Shown piece after piece: positions 36,595-50,128 of a stretch of DNA of 64,000 nucleotides (position 1 is the stretch's first letter; each line of letters starts with the position of its first letter). The notes beneath the pieces are model-generated. The model did not search any database. It was not told the DNA's origin and saw only the letters and a list, made by a program, of their open reading frames with translations. Both the position numbers and the translations under genes were made by a program. This stretch comes from Girardinichthys multiradiatus (lineage: Eukaryota; Chordata; Actinopteri; Cyprinodontiformes; Goodeidae). The stretch covers positions 11,371,390 through 11,435,389 of the forward strand of contig NC_061816.1 of the NCBI RefSeq assembly GCF_021462225.1, written 5' to 3'.

Positions 36595-37110
36595 ACTAGA
36601 TGCACAGGACTGCATAAAGGATGGGCTCTGAGCCCTGTCTTGATGAGGTTAGACAGGAATCTGGAGTATGATGTTTGCAGTTGACATTGTGATTTTTTTG
36701 TGAGAGCAGAATACATATATGTGAATCAGAGGGAACGAAGTGGAGCCGTGAGGTTTCAGAGATAAAGAAGATGGAGGATTTTAAGTACTTAAGGTCCACA
36801 GTCCAGAGCAATAGTGAGTGTTGAAAAAGAAGTTAGGAAACGTGTCCAAGTAGGTTGGTTTGGGTGGAGTAAAGTGTCATGTGTTTTGTGTGATAAAAGA
36901 GTATTAGTAGGAATAAAAAGTAAAGGTGTAGAGGACGATGGTGAGACTAGCGATGATGTATGGTTTAGAGATGGATAGGATCAGGAAATAAACGATGCAA
37001 TAAAACATATTTTAGAAAGTCATCTGCCTTGAGCTAGTAAAACTTTATCTTTTGGACTCATGCCTGAAGGTTGGCCAAACAGGATGGAGAGAATGAGACA
37101 GTTACCACAT
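36595..37110 (+). mobile_element. LINE reverse-transcriptase relic, second type
   Basis: GGATGGGCTCTGAGCCCTGT (G-ALSP motif), TTTGCAGTTGACATTGTGAT (FA(D)DIVI, catalytic Asp region altered), AAGATGGAGGATTTTAAGTA (KMEDFKYL) and ATGGTGAGACTAGCGATGAT (TVRPAMM-like) follow the order of a fish RTE-type LINE. It is distinct from the relic immediately upstream; either two insertions or one rearranged composite. Confidence 0.55.
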
Positions 37111-40100
37111 AGTGCAGTCTTTGATTTCTGATTTTACTGGTCCTGACTCAGATATGGGGTAATAATGTTATGTCTACCCCCCACAAATTAACGCTCCTGT
37201 TTTTGTTTTGTTTTTAAATGTGTTGTTTTGCTTGTTTCTTTTTTTTCATTCATATAAAATGAGGACATTAAAGGCTGATAGTTTGTAACCACTAAATGAA
37301 ATGGATGGGTGTGGTGTTTTGATTGCTGAAGGTCAATTAAAAAGCAAATAGCAAAAGATATGTACTGATCACCTCTAGAGAAGTAATAATGAAGCTATAT
37401 TTGACAAAGTTCAGTAATTTAACTGCTAAGCATTTCATATTTCCCATCCTCACTCCACATTGCCTCCTCCAAACCCACATCTCCTTCCCTCAGAGCTCCT
37501 GCTGAGCCAGTCTAATGTCTGTGTTTATCTCATTAACAGCGAGGCACTTCTCATTACGGCTACAGGCTGATGTGTGGCCTGAATGCTAACCAGCATGGCC
37601 TGGCCAAGCGGAAACCTGGACAGAGCAGCCATGCTGGCCCTGTAGCATCCTGCAAACCAATTAGTGTTATTCTCAGATCATATACCTGCTTCACTTCTGC
37701 CTGTGAGGGTCACTCTAGTCAAACACAGGTCAGGTATGCACACAGTGGATGTTTTTTCTCAGGAAGAAAGCAAACAAAGGCAGTGAACCAGATTATCTCG
37801 TCTTGATTCAGAGTTTAGACTCTCATGCGCCAAACAAACATAACGCTCCATCTGATGAACCTATTGTTCTTAAAGTGTTACTGCACCAACCGTGAACTGC
37901 CTGTTGTTAATAAACATGTAAACCATTTTAAAGAAGCACCTTCTGATTCCTTTCCAGCATTCAGTCTTCTTGAGTTCACATCTACCAAAAGTATGGAATA
38001 TATTTTTCTGACTTTCCCACAATTTCATCTTTTAGCTAATGATCTCATTGTAGAGAAGTATTAGTCAGGACAAGAGCACAAAAATTTGCACATTGTCATT
38101 TAAATATGCCATTGCAAAGTAAAGATGGTTCTCAATGGTTCAAGAAAATGTGAGACAACAGGGACATTATAAAAGGTGTCCATTTCTCAAACACTAAAGA
38201 CAAGATATGAGCTGGTCAGGAAGGCTTTCTGTGACAACAGCCTTCTGAATAGGGTTGGAACATGGAAACCTCCTTTTTAAAAGAAAACCTTTCTTCTTCA
38301 TATGGGATAAAACCTGAAACCTTTACAGATACCCAAGAGTTTTAACCCAGAACTTCCATTATGTTCTAGACAGCTTATCGATACCGAGTCCAAGTATACA
38401 TTCAGATCACTTAAAGAATACATTCACAAGAGGAACATTAAAGTTTTTTTAACGGCCTACCCAGCATTCATAACTAAATCACAAAGAATGTCTATCGGGT
38501 CACCTGAAGAAGACTTTGAACAAGAGATCTCTCATCAGGAATATGCACTATCCAATTACTTCATAAGAATTTTCTGCATCTGACTTATAGAACAAGTTCT
38601 GTAAAATACATTAAACTTAGTTTAACATAACAAAGCATCTGTTGCACTGGATTAAAGCTCAAATAAAAAATTTTTTTTGGGTGTTTCCAGCTTTCCTACC
38701 TTTGGTCTTAAACACCTACTGCACCAATATTTCTGTGCATATTGTTTTATTTTGGGCAGCTCCGACTTCTTCTCAGCATCACGTTATTCCCATTTACTAA
38801 AATTCTGCTTCATCTATGCTTTTTTCTTTTATTTATTTGTGCCTTTGTGGGTGTCAGGCACTTATAGAAGCAAACTCAGATGATCCTAACATCATCAGAC
38901 TAAAATCCCAAGACATTAAACATTCCTTTAAGCAGAACTGTCACTTATTGCATTTTTACTTGGATCTCTGAGGCGTTTTACGAAGTTTTAAGCTGTAACA
39001 TCCCTACTTATGTTTCTCATAGTGAACTCACTGAGCTAAGCCCTTGCAGCTTTAATGTTAATGTTATAAACCTCACTTCCTTGAGATCACTTGACACAGA
39101 AACAGTGTGGGTGCTGCTGCAACATGTTTGTATTTTCTTCTACTTGGGACAATTTTGATTTAAGCACTCCCACATGATGCTGCAGCTAAAAGCAGACTAC
39201 CAATTACTTCAGTGAGAAATTTATAGAAATCAGTAAAGTCAGAAAAAATATATCAGTTCTATTCAACGTCGATGCATCAATAGAGGGATAATTAAAAAGA
39301 CTAACAAATACAGGATATGATTGACTAAATCCTCAGGTTTATCTAGCGAAGCTGCACACAGCGCCTTAATCAACATTCAGAGGGGGCCAGAGGTCCACAG
39401 CTGGACCCGTCATTATATCTGCATTAATTAGGAAAGGCTCTTTTCTCACTGTATTGTCTAACAGGAGATGGGGAAAAAAGGAGGAGGAGGTGACTCAGAG
39501 TGGGGGTGGGACATCCAATTAGAGACATACCTGCCATGAGAGGTGGATATCCCCCACTCTCCCATTGCTTTATCACTTATTCATCACCAAAGAGTCCACA
39601 TTTTCACACTGAAAAGAGCAGAGTTTGTTAAAGACAGCGCAATGATTTCCTTGTCTCTTTCTGTCTTCATATGTTTTTTTATTACCTTCACAAAAATCAT
39701 TGTTTGGCTTATTAAGTCTGGCTTTCACTGTCACTCAGAAATCTGACAGTTAATTTCCTGTAGTGTTGCAGGATAAAAGGACACCAACACACAGGGACAA
39801 AAGCCCACGTGTATAAACACAAGTCCATAAAAACAGGAACTGCAAATATAAATCTAATAATTTAGAACAAAAACATTGGTTGTATTCTAAGGGACGTAGA
39901 TACAAACACCAGAGAAGACAGCTATATGCATCAACTTGGTAACTCTGCAGGGAGCTGGACACAGTCACACAGAATAGGACATCTCATTAACTTAGCATCA
40001 TCTACCTACACAACAACTCCATCAAACTCTCATTAGTGGGTCATTGGGGGTTTAGAGTGAGTCAGGCTGATCTGGTGTCCCATTTAATATGCTCCCCACC

Positions 40101-40544
40101 TTCACAGGAGCTACTAGGAACCATTATTAGTGTGTCGCTGTTGTCATTAGCCTGACTCCCCCGCTGTCACCCCAGCAGCCCAATAAAGAGCTCAGCTGTT
40201 TTTTTTACATTCATTTTTTTATTTATTTAAGTGCATATGCCATCATACTTTAGAGCTCAAAACAGTAAAGAATGAAACAAATTCATCACAATTGGCTTTT
40301 CTATTGCTATATACCACTCAATCATAAAGTGCCTTTTGAGTCAAGCCATATATGGATGACGATGAGTAGCATCTTAAAATCTTCTATGGTTGGTTTGCGA
40401 GAAAAGGTTGAATGGGCGTGTAGCCGCTTATTGGTTACACAGAGAAAAGACGGTGTGAGCACTTTTGCTACATATATCATCTATGCAGGAAATTGTCTAT
40501 AGAAATAAACAGCTGAAGAGGATCGTGTACCAATTGGAATGCTA

Positions 40545-40840
40545 GATTTAAGTAAAGTAAAACTGTATTTATATAGCACCTTTCAAGAAGTGCTTCACAA
40601 AAAAGAAATACATAAGATAATATTAAACAAAAGGGGAAATAAGGGAAGGAAAAACCTAAACCTAAGGGATGAGGGCAAAGCACAATTTATACTACAGCCA
40701 CAACTGACAGCTGGAGCCAGAGAGTTAACAGTCAGAGCCTTGAGACGACCGCAGCAGTTGTTTCTAAGCAGAAAGTTCATTAGGAAAGAAGAAGCTTTAT
40801 TTTGCAATACAAAACATCTCCTGATCTCCATAGATCACCT
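40545..40840 (+). repeat. Interspersed repeat (TATTTATATAGCACCTTTCA)
   Basis: TGTATTTATATAGCACCTTT followed by AGTGCTTCACAAAAAAGAAA is a phrase found widely in teleost genomes. Class unresolved. The overlapping open frames look incidental. Confidence 0.4.
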
Positions 40841-41914
40841 TCAGTCAATCCTCCAGCATGTTTAGCTATAATAATTAGCCACAGCTGCAACATTCATTAT
40901 TTTGTCTCTGGGTCTGAGGCAACTGCAGGAGTGTTTGACTGCAGCATTTTAACTTCCCCTCCATTCACCACATTAGCTTGAAGTGACTTTATATGGTCAG
41001 GCTACATATGGGTAAACTAACCTCAGACTGATGTAGTCTAAGTGGCATGGCAGTGGGAATAAGATTTTGACAGTCCTGGTGTAGTTAAACCCTCACAAGT
41101 AAAACATTTACTGATTATGTGGAGAGAAGTGAGACTAGCACAGTCACTGCGAGACTCATTAATATGAAGTATTCTGGTGGCAGTAATCTGAATTAGTTTT
41201 TGTCACAAGCAGTCACTGACCAGGCAGACTTGGATCACAACATTTCTTCTGACTTCCTTCTCATCACTGGATAAACAACATTTACATTTTCATTTTATGC
41301 ATACTCATATTCAAGCTGGAGACTTTTGCCACTTTTGACTAGGAAGGAAACTAGGTTATGCATTCATACTGGAGTTGGATATCCCAAATGCAACATCATC
41401 AGTCTGTAGCAACTTGAATCTGTGTTCTCAGGTGCCTTGTGCTCTCTTTTAATTGCTTCATGCTTTTTCACATATTTCTGAATGTTGCTCATGGTAATGA
41501 ATACAAACAAGCCCAGATAGAATAGAAAAGGAACATTATAACAATGATGATTAATGCCCTTAACTTTATTACTGTAAAATGCAAGACATTATTATACTTT
41601 CTTGTACAAAGGATGTGCTGATTTTGATTTCTTTTTGGATTTTCTTTCCATTCCACTTCCCATTTCTACTGACGTATTCTCCCAAATCAAAACCTTAATT
41701 TGTGCAAAAATCAAGCAGTTGCTTTGGAAACGTGTGGCAAAACCAAAGCCAAGTAAGAGTCTAGATAATAACAACAGCTTCTGCCATTCTTATGAAGGAG
41801 CAGAGGGGAAGAAGTAGAATGCGTACAGTTAACTGTGCTCTAATGAGGGTCTGTGTGTAACTGGGATCACAGCTAGCCAAGTGCTGTGGTGTCACCAAGC
41901 TGACCTGTGTCACC

Positions 41915-41950
41915 CTCCCTCCTGCTCCTCTAGGAAGGAGCAGGAGGGAG
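41915..41950. repeat. Perfect 15-bp GC-rich hairpin
   Basis: CTCCCTCCTGCTCCT at 41915-41929 and its exact reverse complement at 41936-41950 around the loop CTAGGA. The arms are homopyrimidine/homopurine apart from one G/C, so they could also form unusual structures. Confidence 0.85.
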
Positions 41951-42319
41951 CGGAAGAGCTTGTCTTTACCTAAAAATGAAGACCAAAAAGTAGCTCAATG
42001 CTAAATAGCTCATCTGTGTAGACTAAAAACTATCACAAATACCTTGTAAATCATCACCTCCCTTATATTCTTAATATTCTTTGTTCACTGTAATTGTGAC
42101 AAGAATAAAGGTGTCAGGTTCTGTGCAGTCTTAAGCTCTGCTATCTGGCGCAACAGGCAGTCAGTGGGTGGCTGGTTATCACCAGGCATTACAGAGGATG
42201 TGAGAATGCCGTCTGCTGCTGAGGTAGGCGTCGCTCTGTAGGAAAAAAGTATTTCTTTTTTGGGGGAGGGCAAAGAATGATTAACTAGCATATGCAGGTG
42301 TGCAGTCTACTTTGCTCTT

Positions 42320-42905
42320 TACGACAAATCGCAAATCAGCCAATCACATGGCAGCAACTCCATGCATTCAGGGCTTGTAGACATGACGAAGACAACTTGC
42401 TTAAGTTCAAATCCAGCATCAGAACTGGGAAGAAAGGGACTTGGAACGTGACGTTCTAAGTGTTAGGCAGGTTGATCTGAGTTATTAGCAAACTGCTGAT
42501 CTACTGGGGTTTTCACACAAAGTATCCACTGAGTCACAGTTGATCCAGCCATTCTTGTATCAAGGTACTTTTTGCACACTTTAAGCTCCTTACAATCAGC
42601 TGAGCTTGGTTTAAATACCACAGCCCACCTCAGCAAGGATGCCTATCATTCTCAATCCCTTTATGACCACAGTGAGCTCATCTTCAGATGACTGCTTCCA
42701 GCAGAATAACGCACCACAAATCATCTCAAACTGTTTTTCTGAACCTAATGAGTCAACTATACTCCAAAGGGCTCCTCGGCCCCCAAACTATCTTTGTGAT
42801 GTGGGAGAACAGGAAATTTGCACCATGCATTTGCATTATCTGCAGCAACTTGCCATCATGTCAATATGGACCAAAAAGTCAAAAATACAGGCACACATTT
42901 CTTAG
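42320..42905 (+). mobile_element. Decayed Tc1-like element (same family as 1878-2884)
   Basis: Starts with AATCAGCCAATCACATGGCA, continues AAGTTCAAATCCAGCATCAG, CTGCTGATCTACTGGGGTTT, then jumps to CCCTTTATGACCACAGTGAG, GACTGCTTCCAGCAGAATAA and CATCATGTCAATATGGACCA. The order matches the family's plus strand with a large central deletion. No working frame. Confidence 0.8.
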
Positions 42906-44806
42906 ATAACAGGACTTATTTTCATCTGAAACACAGATATTAACCTTACACTATGAATATTTACAGTTAGTAAACATGTACTTATGTCACATTGGGCTAA
43001 AAATGCTCAATGGCTGTAAGAATAAGCCAGAATGTGGAAGTTGAGATCACTGCCTTATTATTTTATAATATATCCATATTTTATCCAAAAAGCGTTATTT
43101 TCCAAAGACGTGGTTTTATACCAGCCATCTAACTGATTTAACCGCTAAATACTTTAGACTTTTAAGCAGATCATTAACACCTAAACTACCTATAAAGGCA
43201 AGAGCAAGACATTTTACAGCCAGCTTGATGCATTTTGAAAGGAGGAGGCAGCAGGTAGTAAACTGGCCTATTTGCCTTGGAGAGTCAAACTACAAAGACA
43301 AAGCAAATAGAAAAGAATGACTCAGAGACAAAGGGAATTAAATGAGCATATCATAAAGCAGCTTGCTAAATTTTCATCCGTCTTAGACAATAAACCCAAA
43401 AGACACCAAATACAAAACAGACTAGAATGAAAGAAAGATGAGAGAACAGTAGAGAGACGGATTGCTGAGCCAAAGCTCCTGTAAAAACTGCGGCTCGGCT
43501 GGGGAGGAGTAAGGAGCTTAGGAATATATGGACCGAATGCAGCTACGTTCAGAGGCAGAGGGAACAGTTAATCAGTCAAGCAGAAATGTTATCACAGTAA
43601 TTAGATTGCTCTGCGTGTATTTGGAGAAGAGCGCACTTTTCTCAGCTGAGCTTCCTGTAAAGAAAAGACGGTGACGGTGAGAATGGGATGAAAGAAGCAA
43701 AAGAAAAGGAGAGCCAGACATAAAGAGAAGCAAAGACTAACACCACAGAGAGCTGTGATGTAACACAGCACCTTATACCGCTCTGGCAACACGCCGCTTG
43801 GAAACTATTCCAGGCTGCAAATAGACAGAATGACATCCCCTCTTTAATATTGGTGCGATTTCCTTGTTGAAGAGGGGATCGGGCTACATGAGGAACAACA
43901 AGGTCACAAAAGGCCTGTGAAAGCTGACTGACTGACAACACCATAAGCAAGTCTGCGCCTCTTTGAATAGAAGCCCCATCTTCACTTGATAATGCAGAAC
44001 CGCCAGCGGGCCCACGGGTTTTCCACCAGCAGGCATAATTAAATCTATTCATCTGAATTCCTCTTCATATGTAGACCCAGCATACCGGCAGTTGGACCCA
44101 AATCGGCTTCCTTTAATAGCAGATATCAGTATTGGCAAGGAGGGAAATTAGCTGGATCCACACGATGCTAATCGTAGATAAAGAAGCTTCACTTGGAGTG
44201 TATTAATAATGTAGAGATCTAAGAAGGCAGATGGGAGTGGAAGATATAGCTGCTGGTTTTTATCTTAATATCCCAAAAATACAAGGAAAGAAGACTTTGG
44301 AAATTAGACAAAACACTTTCAGATACCTAAGCTTTATGTGAACATTTAGGCCTTTCCCGGGCCAAACAAAAAAAGCACTGGTGTAGCCAAAATCATAATC
44401 GCAGAAAGTGGAATGCAATCATTTTAATATCATCTTCAAATTGGGCTAATTTAACGCCTAGAGGAGAGAAGATTGAGGCAGACAGGTATGAATGCACAGC
44501 AAGTTGTTCCCAAGGGAACTGGAGGCGGATATGGAGCGCTTGTCTTAATCAACGCCTGGCCAGTCCCTGGAGTATACATACTTCACTCAGACAAAAGGGA
44601 GTGATAAAAGAATAAAACAGGAGAAGATGAGGAAGAGGGGATTTGGAGAACCATGGTTCTTGGTTAAAGGTCCTTTCAGCCAATTTCAACACGTCTTAGG
44701 TGTTTTCAGCCAATTTTCAAAAGACAAATACACAATATAACTGAATTTGTGTTGGGTATGATTATAATGGTCAGGCTTGAAATATGTAACCTGCAGAAAC
44801 CATTTC

Positions 44807-44825
44807 ATGGATGGATGGATGGATG
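44807..44825. repeat. (ATGG)n microsatellite
   Basis: About 4.75 units of ATGG. It could be the tail of a lost LINE, as GGAT tails are typical there, but no LINE body is recognisable upstream. Confidence 0.8.
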
Positions 44826-47800
44826 TTTAAGACAGTGAGATGAGCAAATATTTTGCCAAACTGTTCAGATTTTTCACTCTTATCCAGACCTGGACAATAC
44901 TTGAATCATATTCCATACTTTTCTAGAATTTTGTAGACCATCTATGAACTCTGGCAAGCAAACAGAATAATACACAGCAGGAGAATAAATGGAGACCCTC
45001 ACCAGAGGTAAGGAGAAGGAGCGTGATCCATACACTGTCTGGTTAAATATGTGTTCCCCTTTAATGGTTTGCATTTTGATACGGGGTATATCTTAGCAAC
45101 AACACATTAAAACCTGTCCCCCTAAAGCGATTCGTCTTTCCACTTCCCTCCTCACTTCCATCAGGGGAGCAGTTAATATTTAACAAGTCCACTGGGTTAT
45201 ATGCATCAGACTCTCACTTTAGTTGTGTGTGTTGTGCCTCCTATGTATGGGCTGTAAATACAGTCAGCAGAAACTAGCTGTTACCTTTCTCTTGCTTTGC
45301 TACACGTCAACGATGCTAGCAGCTGTGGTGGTTCTTACATGAATGAGCTTCTGGTCAAACCCGTTCTTCTATGTTCAGATTTAATCAGTACAGGTTTGGG
45401 GAGATTTTGAACAAGTGATGATCAAATTCCTTCTGAATTGAACTTGCTTCAGTTAATCAGAGTTCTTCTCATTCATCATGTGGAGGAGTGGAGAACAACA
45501 CTGGCACCTTTATATTGTATTATGAATAATCGTACATTTAGTAACAGAACTGTCACATTCCTGTGTGACATTTTTGTTACAATAAATCTGAAAAATCTAT
45601 TGAGGAGATGTTTTATGCCTTACTAACCCTAGTTTTTTGTTTCTTTTTAACATGGCAGTTAAAACCATTTGAGTAAAATTATCCTGAAAATTGCTTAGAG
45701 TGTAACAAATTTATTTGACTTTTAAGTGTTAAATTTACATAATTTCGTCTCAGAAATATTGATTAAAATCTAGTCAAATAAAATGTATGCATATTTTCAC
45801 AAGTTCTCATAGGGTAAACAGTTGGTTGTATCAATGTTAACGCTGCAAACCAGATCGGGTCGTACGTCTGTGGCTGTAAGGACACAACATATTCCTAGTA
45901 CTTCGATGGCAAGAAACTCATGTGCCTTTCCAAAGTTTTAAATTTATAACCCTTTTCCAGCTGTAGACTGGTTAAAAGCCAGTGTGGTTCCAGATTGTTG
46001 CTACTGGCAGATTTAGGAAAGGTTAGCCTCCTGGCTCTTCCAGCCAGAGACATATCCTTGGACAAGACTCACTTAACCTTCTGTGTCTGGACAGCAGAGG
46101 TCATGTTCTGTGTGTATTTCAGGGGGTGATAGGGAGGGGGCCAGAAGACAGAGAGCATAAATCTGTTCTTGCATGTGTCTGTCATTAGCAGACATTAAAT
46201 GAGGGAGGAAGTCCATCCATCACACATGGCTAGAAGACTAGATGGGACAGAACCAATAGCAGAGGTGTAATCACTTCCTGGCGTCTCCTTTGGATATGAG
46301 TGAACATGTCTTGGTGGGTAGGTAGGACCACATGCTAATTGGTTGTGACTGTTTCCTGTGGCCACATGAATCCCTTTTATTGGCCGGTGAGTGATGTGCA
46401 GCTGGCCTTGGAAACGCCGCTCAGCCATCCGGCCGTTACGGATGTGTCTGTGCTTCAAGCAGTCCATCCCTCGGGGTCGTCTCAAATGTCACAACTCCTC
46501 GACGCGGAAGTGATGGATTGGAAAACTGATCGCCGCAAATGGAAGGCCCTCGTCTCACTGTCTCATTTGATAATTACTGTATGGCCAATAACTCACAGTA
46601 CAAATAAGGGTATTGTGTTCCTCAGTTTTTTTGCCTTTCAGAACAGTGACAGCAAGGTTGTTTGACCGAGATACAGGTGAGTAATTTAAAGAAAACCTAC
46701 GGCCCATAAACCTCTTACAGGTATCAAGAAGAGGGTGATGAAGTCTGTAAATGAAATAAAGCCCCCAGGTGCTGGAAAAATGACTAGAAAGCATCCTGCA
46801 GTTAGAGGACGAGCTGTGTAGAGAAGCTCAAGCAACAGAGAGTAGAGGGTTGTTGTGACTGCCCCCTTTATCAGCTGATATATATGCATGAGGATTTCCT
46901 CATCATCTTCACCGTCAATTTTCCCATCCCTCTGATTTTTGACTGACAGCTCACATCAGCACCAATAAACCTGCACATCATTTCAGAAAAGCTGCCTAAC
47001 GCGGTGAACGGAGAAAGAGGGGAGAAAAAAGTTAATTCGTTTTCCAGCGGCTGCCGACGGTGATAGCGGCTGTGTCTGTGTGCCGCCATGGCAAAGTTGT
47101 AAATTAGAATTTGTCCTCAATGGTGAGCACAGGAAGCTGTTTCTGCTGCGTAAAAGCTCATTTTCACCAACAGCTTAAAAATAAATAAATAAATACTTGG
47201 CAGCTTTTTATATTTAGGGCATCGGGAGTCTTGCAGGAAGAAAAGTCTGCACAAATCTGAGTTATAAAGAGTAAAAGAAATGTTTGCCATTTTATTCCTC
47301 CATGAAGGGGGATTCGTTTCTCGCTGAGTTTTTCAACATTATGCTGCAATTTTGACACAGAGTGAAAGAGGTGGGAATTTTACTGGTACAGATTTTGTAT
47401 TATGTCATTTTGGAATGACAGACTGTTATTAACCAAAGTAAGAGCTGTGTCTGCATTCTCAGCACAAAGTCAAACTTCTTCCCAATCCAGGCTGGATTTG
47501 TCACTAAGCTAGTTTGTGGCGTCTCACCACTATCCACCTTTCAATGTGAGTGTTTCCGGCCTTTGAATAAGAGTTTTTCACAGTTAGTGCACAGGTTATA
47601 AAAAAATTATGGCAAAAATATGAAAAAGGTACAAAAATAGCTGAACATTTGTGTAAGTAAGGTCGCCAACGGGGGGCAGCATTGAGACAGAAATTCAGCC
47701 CAGCAGCAAACATAATTGCTTCCTGCGACAGAGATGGCGCCTCGGGTTTTAGCATCCGACTCAAGTCCCACTCAAGCAGCAAAATTAAAAGACTTCAGAC

Positions 47801-49479
47801 TCAACTTTGACTTCTGCCTAGGTGGATTATTATGGGATGTTAATGGCTCATAACAATATGCTCATGTTACCTTTAGCATGAATGTCTGTCCGAATGAACG
47901 TTGAATTAAATTACTTTAGATCATTTCAGAACAAAATAATCTAACTTGCCTCCGACAAATATCAAAATAAAAGCACTTCCTGTTCCGTTGATTCAGTTAA
48001 AGATTAACACTCATGTACTTCTGACACTTTGTCTTGTTCATTATGTTATAGTTTATATCTTAAACTTGAACATCTTTACTATTTAGAATTGAGAACAAGG
48101 GTTTAAAAAGGTTTCCCAATATTACTAAAAGTTCTTAGGTGGAGCGGAAAAAAGCCCTCCAAACGCATTCATAAAATTCAACATTAACACGATTTAATCA
48201 CTTTCCGTCAGTTTTTTGCATGCTGGATTAAATGTGAAAAGATTAGGACAAATGTTGATGAAAATTAACAGATTTAAAGAAAATAAGCAATTATTCATGT
48301 AATAATTTAGGCCTAAGGCAAGCCTTTAAACTCTTTCCTTTATGGTTCCAAATCTATCAAGGGCTAAGGCAAATATAGTAATATAGTCCATAGTGTTTTT
48401 TCATAACAAGACTGAATGGTGCGATTATTAAACCAATATTCCAGAGGCCTTAGCCAGGGCAGCTGAGAGCACTGAACTACAGCAATACTTCTCAAGAAGT
48501 TTGTGCCATCTTGTGCAAGCGAAGTAGGTTTTCGCCTCTTGCAAGCTGCAAATTGCTGTCCAAACTTATCAAGACTTCACTTAAGTTGTTCTTCAGTCAT
48601 ATTTGTGTTGCAGGTGAGATAAATTGGTTATGTTACTTCATAAAGAGTCAATTTCTATCAGATATTTTTATGATTGGTGCTTGGATATCAAATATTCCAA
48701 CTTCTTCCCAGCAGGGAGAATATTTTTCTTAAGCCTCCACTTGAAGCCCTAAGAATATGTATTTAAGGCACCCCTGATTAGTAAGCCATGGTTGTGTCTT
48801 CTATCAAGTGTCTGACATGCATTATTTAGGACATCGAGATGAATAGCGATGGACAAAAGATAGATTTGTCCTCTGGGCAATATATACTGTATGTATATAA
48901 CCCTGTGCACGTTTTACACAAACTAACATTAATTAAGATCCTGTTCAAGCCTCCACTTCATATCAGCACAGCTTGGAGTCCTTAAATGTCAGATGAAATG
49001 TTGACTCAAAGAAATCCACCTGCAGAGTCTTAACCAGCTGTAGGATTAGACACTGCCTGCCTGATTTTGCCCCCATTAGAGCTTAAAGTCACCGCTAAGA
49101 CTTTCACACAAACATGTCAGAGCGATTTTGGTATGTCTACCAGCACAGGGGACAACCACGGTACAATTCAAGGAGTTGTCTACCTGCAATCCTTTCATTT
49201 TTAGTTATCAGCACCACTTTCTTGGCCTGGTTCAGTCATCTAAGGTAAAGATTTGCAAACGGAATTGGTGTATTTCAAAAGAAAACAGAAGTACTGCAAG
49301 AAAAACTGTTTGCCCATAAAATGTCATTCAAAAGGGGAAAAAAAGCTAACCAAACAAACACGGACCCATGTGGAAATATAACCTATCCCTCACACCCAAA
49401 TCAAGGAACTGCTTAAATAGAACCTCTCTGAGAAAAAGTAGCCTAAAGTTATAAAGCAACACATCGATATGAACATTGT

Positions 49480-50128
49480 GTCGTTACATAAGGACATAAA
49501 GTTAACATTTCAGAAAAAGACATCATAGTCAAACACGGTGGTGGTGGTGTGATGATCTGGAGCTGCTCTGTTGCTTCAGGACCTGGAACATGAATTCTGC
49601 TCTCTAGCAGAAAATCTTCAAGGAGAATAAGTCGGATTTACCTAAAGCCTAAACTTGGGTTGGAGCTGGAAAAAAAAAAGGAGGCCAGGAAGTCCACCTC
49701 TGAACGGCTCAAAATAGGAAAATGAATGTTTTGGAGGGGCCTAGTTAAAGTATGACAAAGATGCTGAGGCGTGACCAAAACAGGTCATTCAAGCTGGAAA
49801 ACCCTCCAGTGTGGATGAGTTAAAACAATTCTGCAAATAAGATTGAGAGACGATTCCTCCACAGTGATGTAAAATATAAATTGCCAGTTACAGCAAATGT
49901 TGCTGTTGCTGGCAGGGTGACAAGCAATTATAAGGATGAATCACTTATTTTAACATAGAGCCAGGTTAGGCAGAGTAGCTAATTTCCTTGAATAAATAAA
50001 ATTATCATTTGAAACCGAATTTTATTGTATGATATTAAACTTTGTACCAAATACATTTATGCATCTTAAAAAGCAACAAAAATAAGACATCTGACAAACT
50101 GTACATACTTTTTCAGAGTACTGTATGA
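49480..50128 (+). mobile_element. Decayed Tc1-like element (ACTTTTTCAGAGTACTGTA end)
   Basis: GGTGGTGGTGGTGTGATGAT, TGAATTCTGCTCTCTAGCAG, AAGTCCACCTCTGAACGGCT, GTTTTGGAGGGGCCTAGTTA and CAATTCTGCAAATAAGATTG follow the order of a Tc1-like transposase. The 3' end is near TACTTTTTCAGAGTACTGTA at 50106-50125. Frameshifts and deletions throughout. Confidence 0.75.

Noticed and set aside
43642..44052. Minus-strand open frame of 136 codons
   Set aside because: No motif or homology; its C-terminal low-complexity Phe/Ser content is typical of antisense purine-rich intron DNA.
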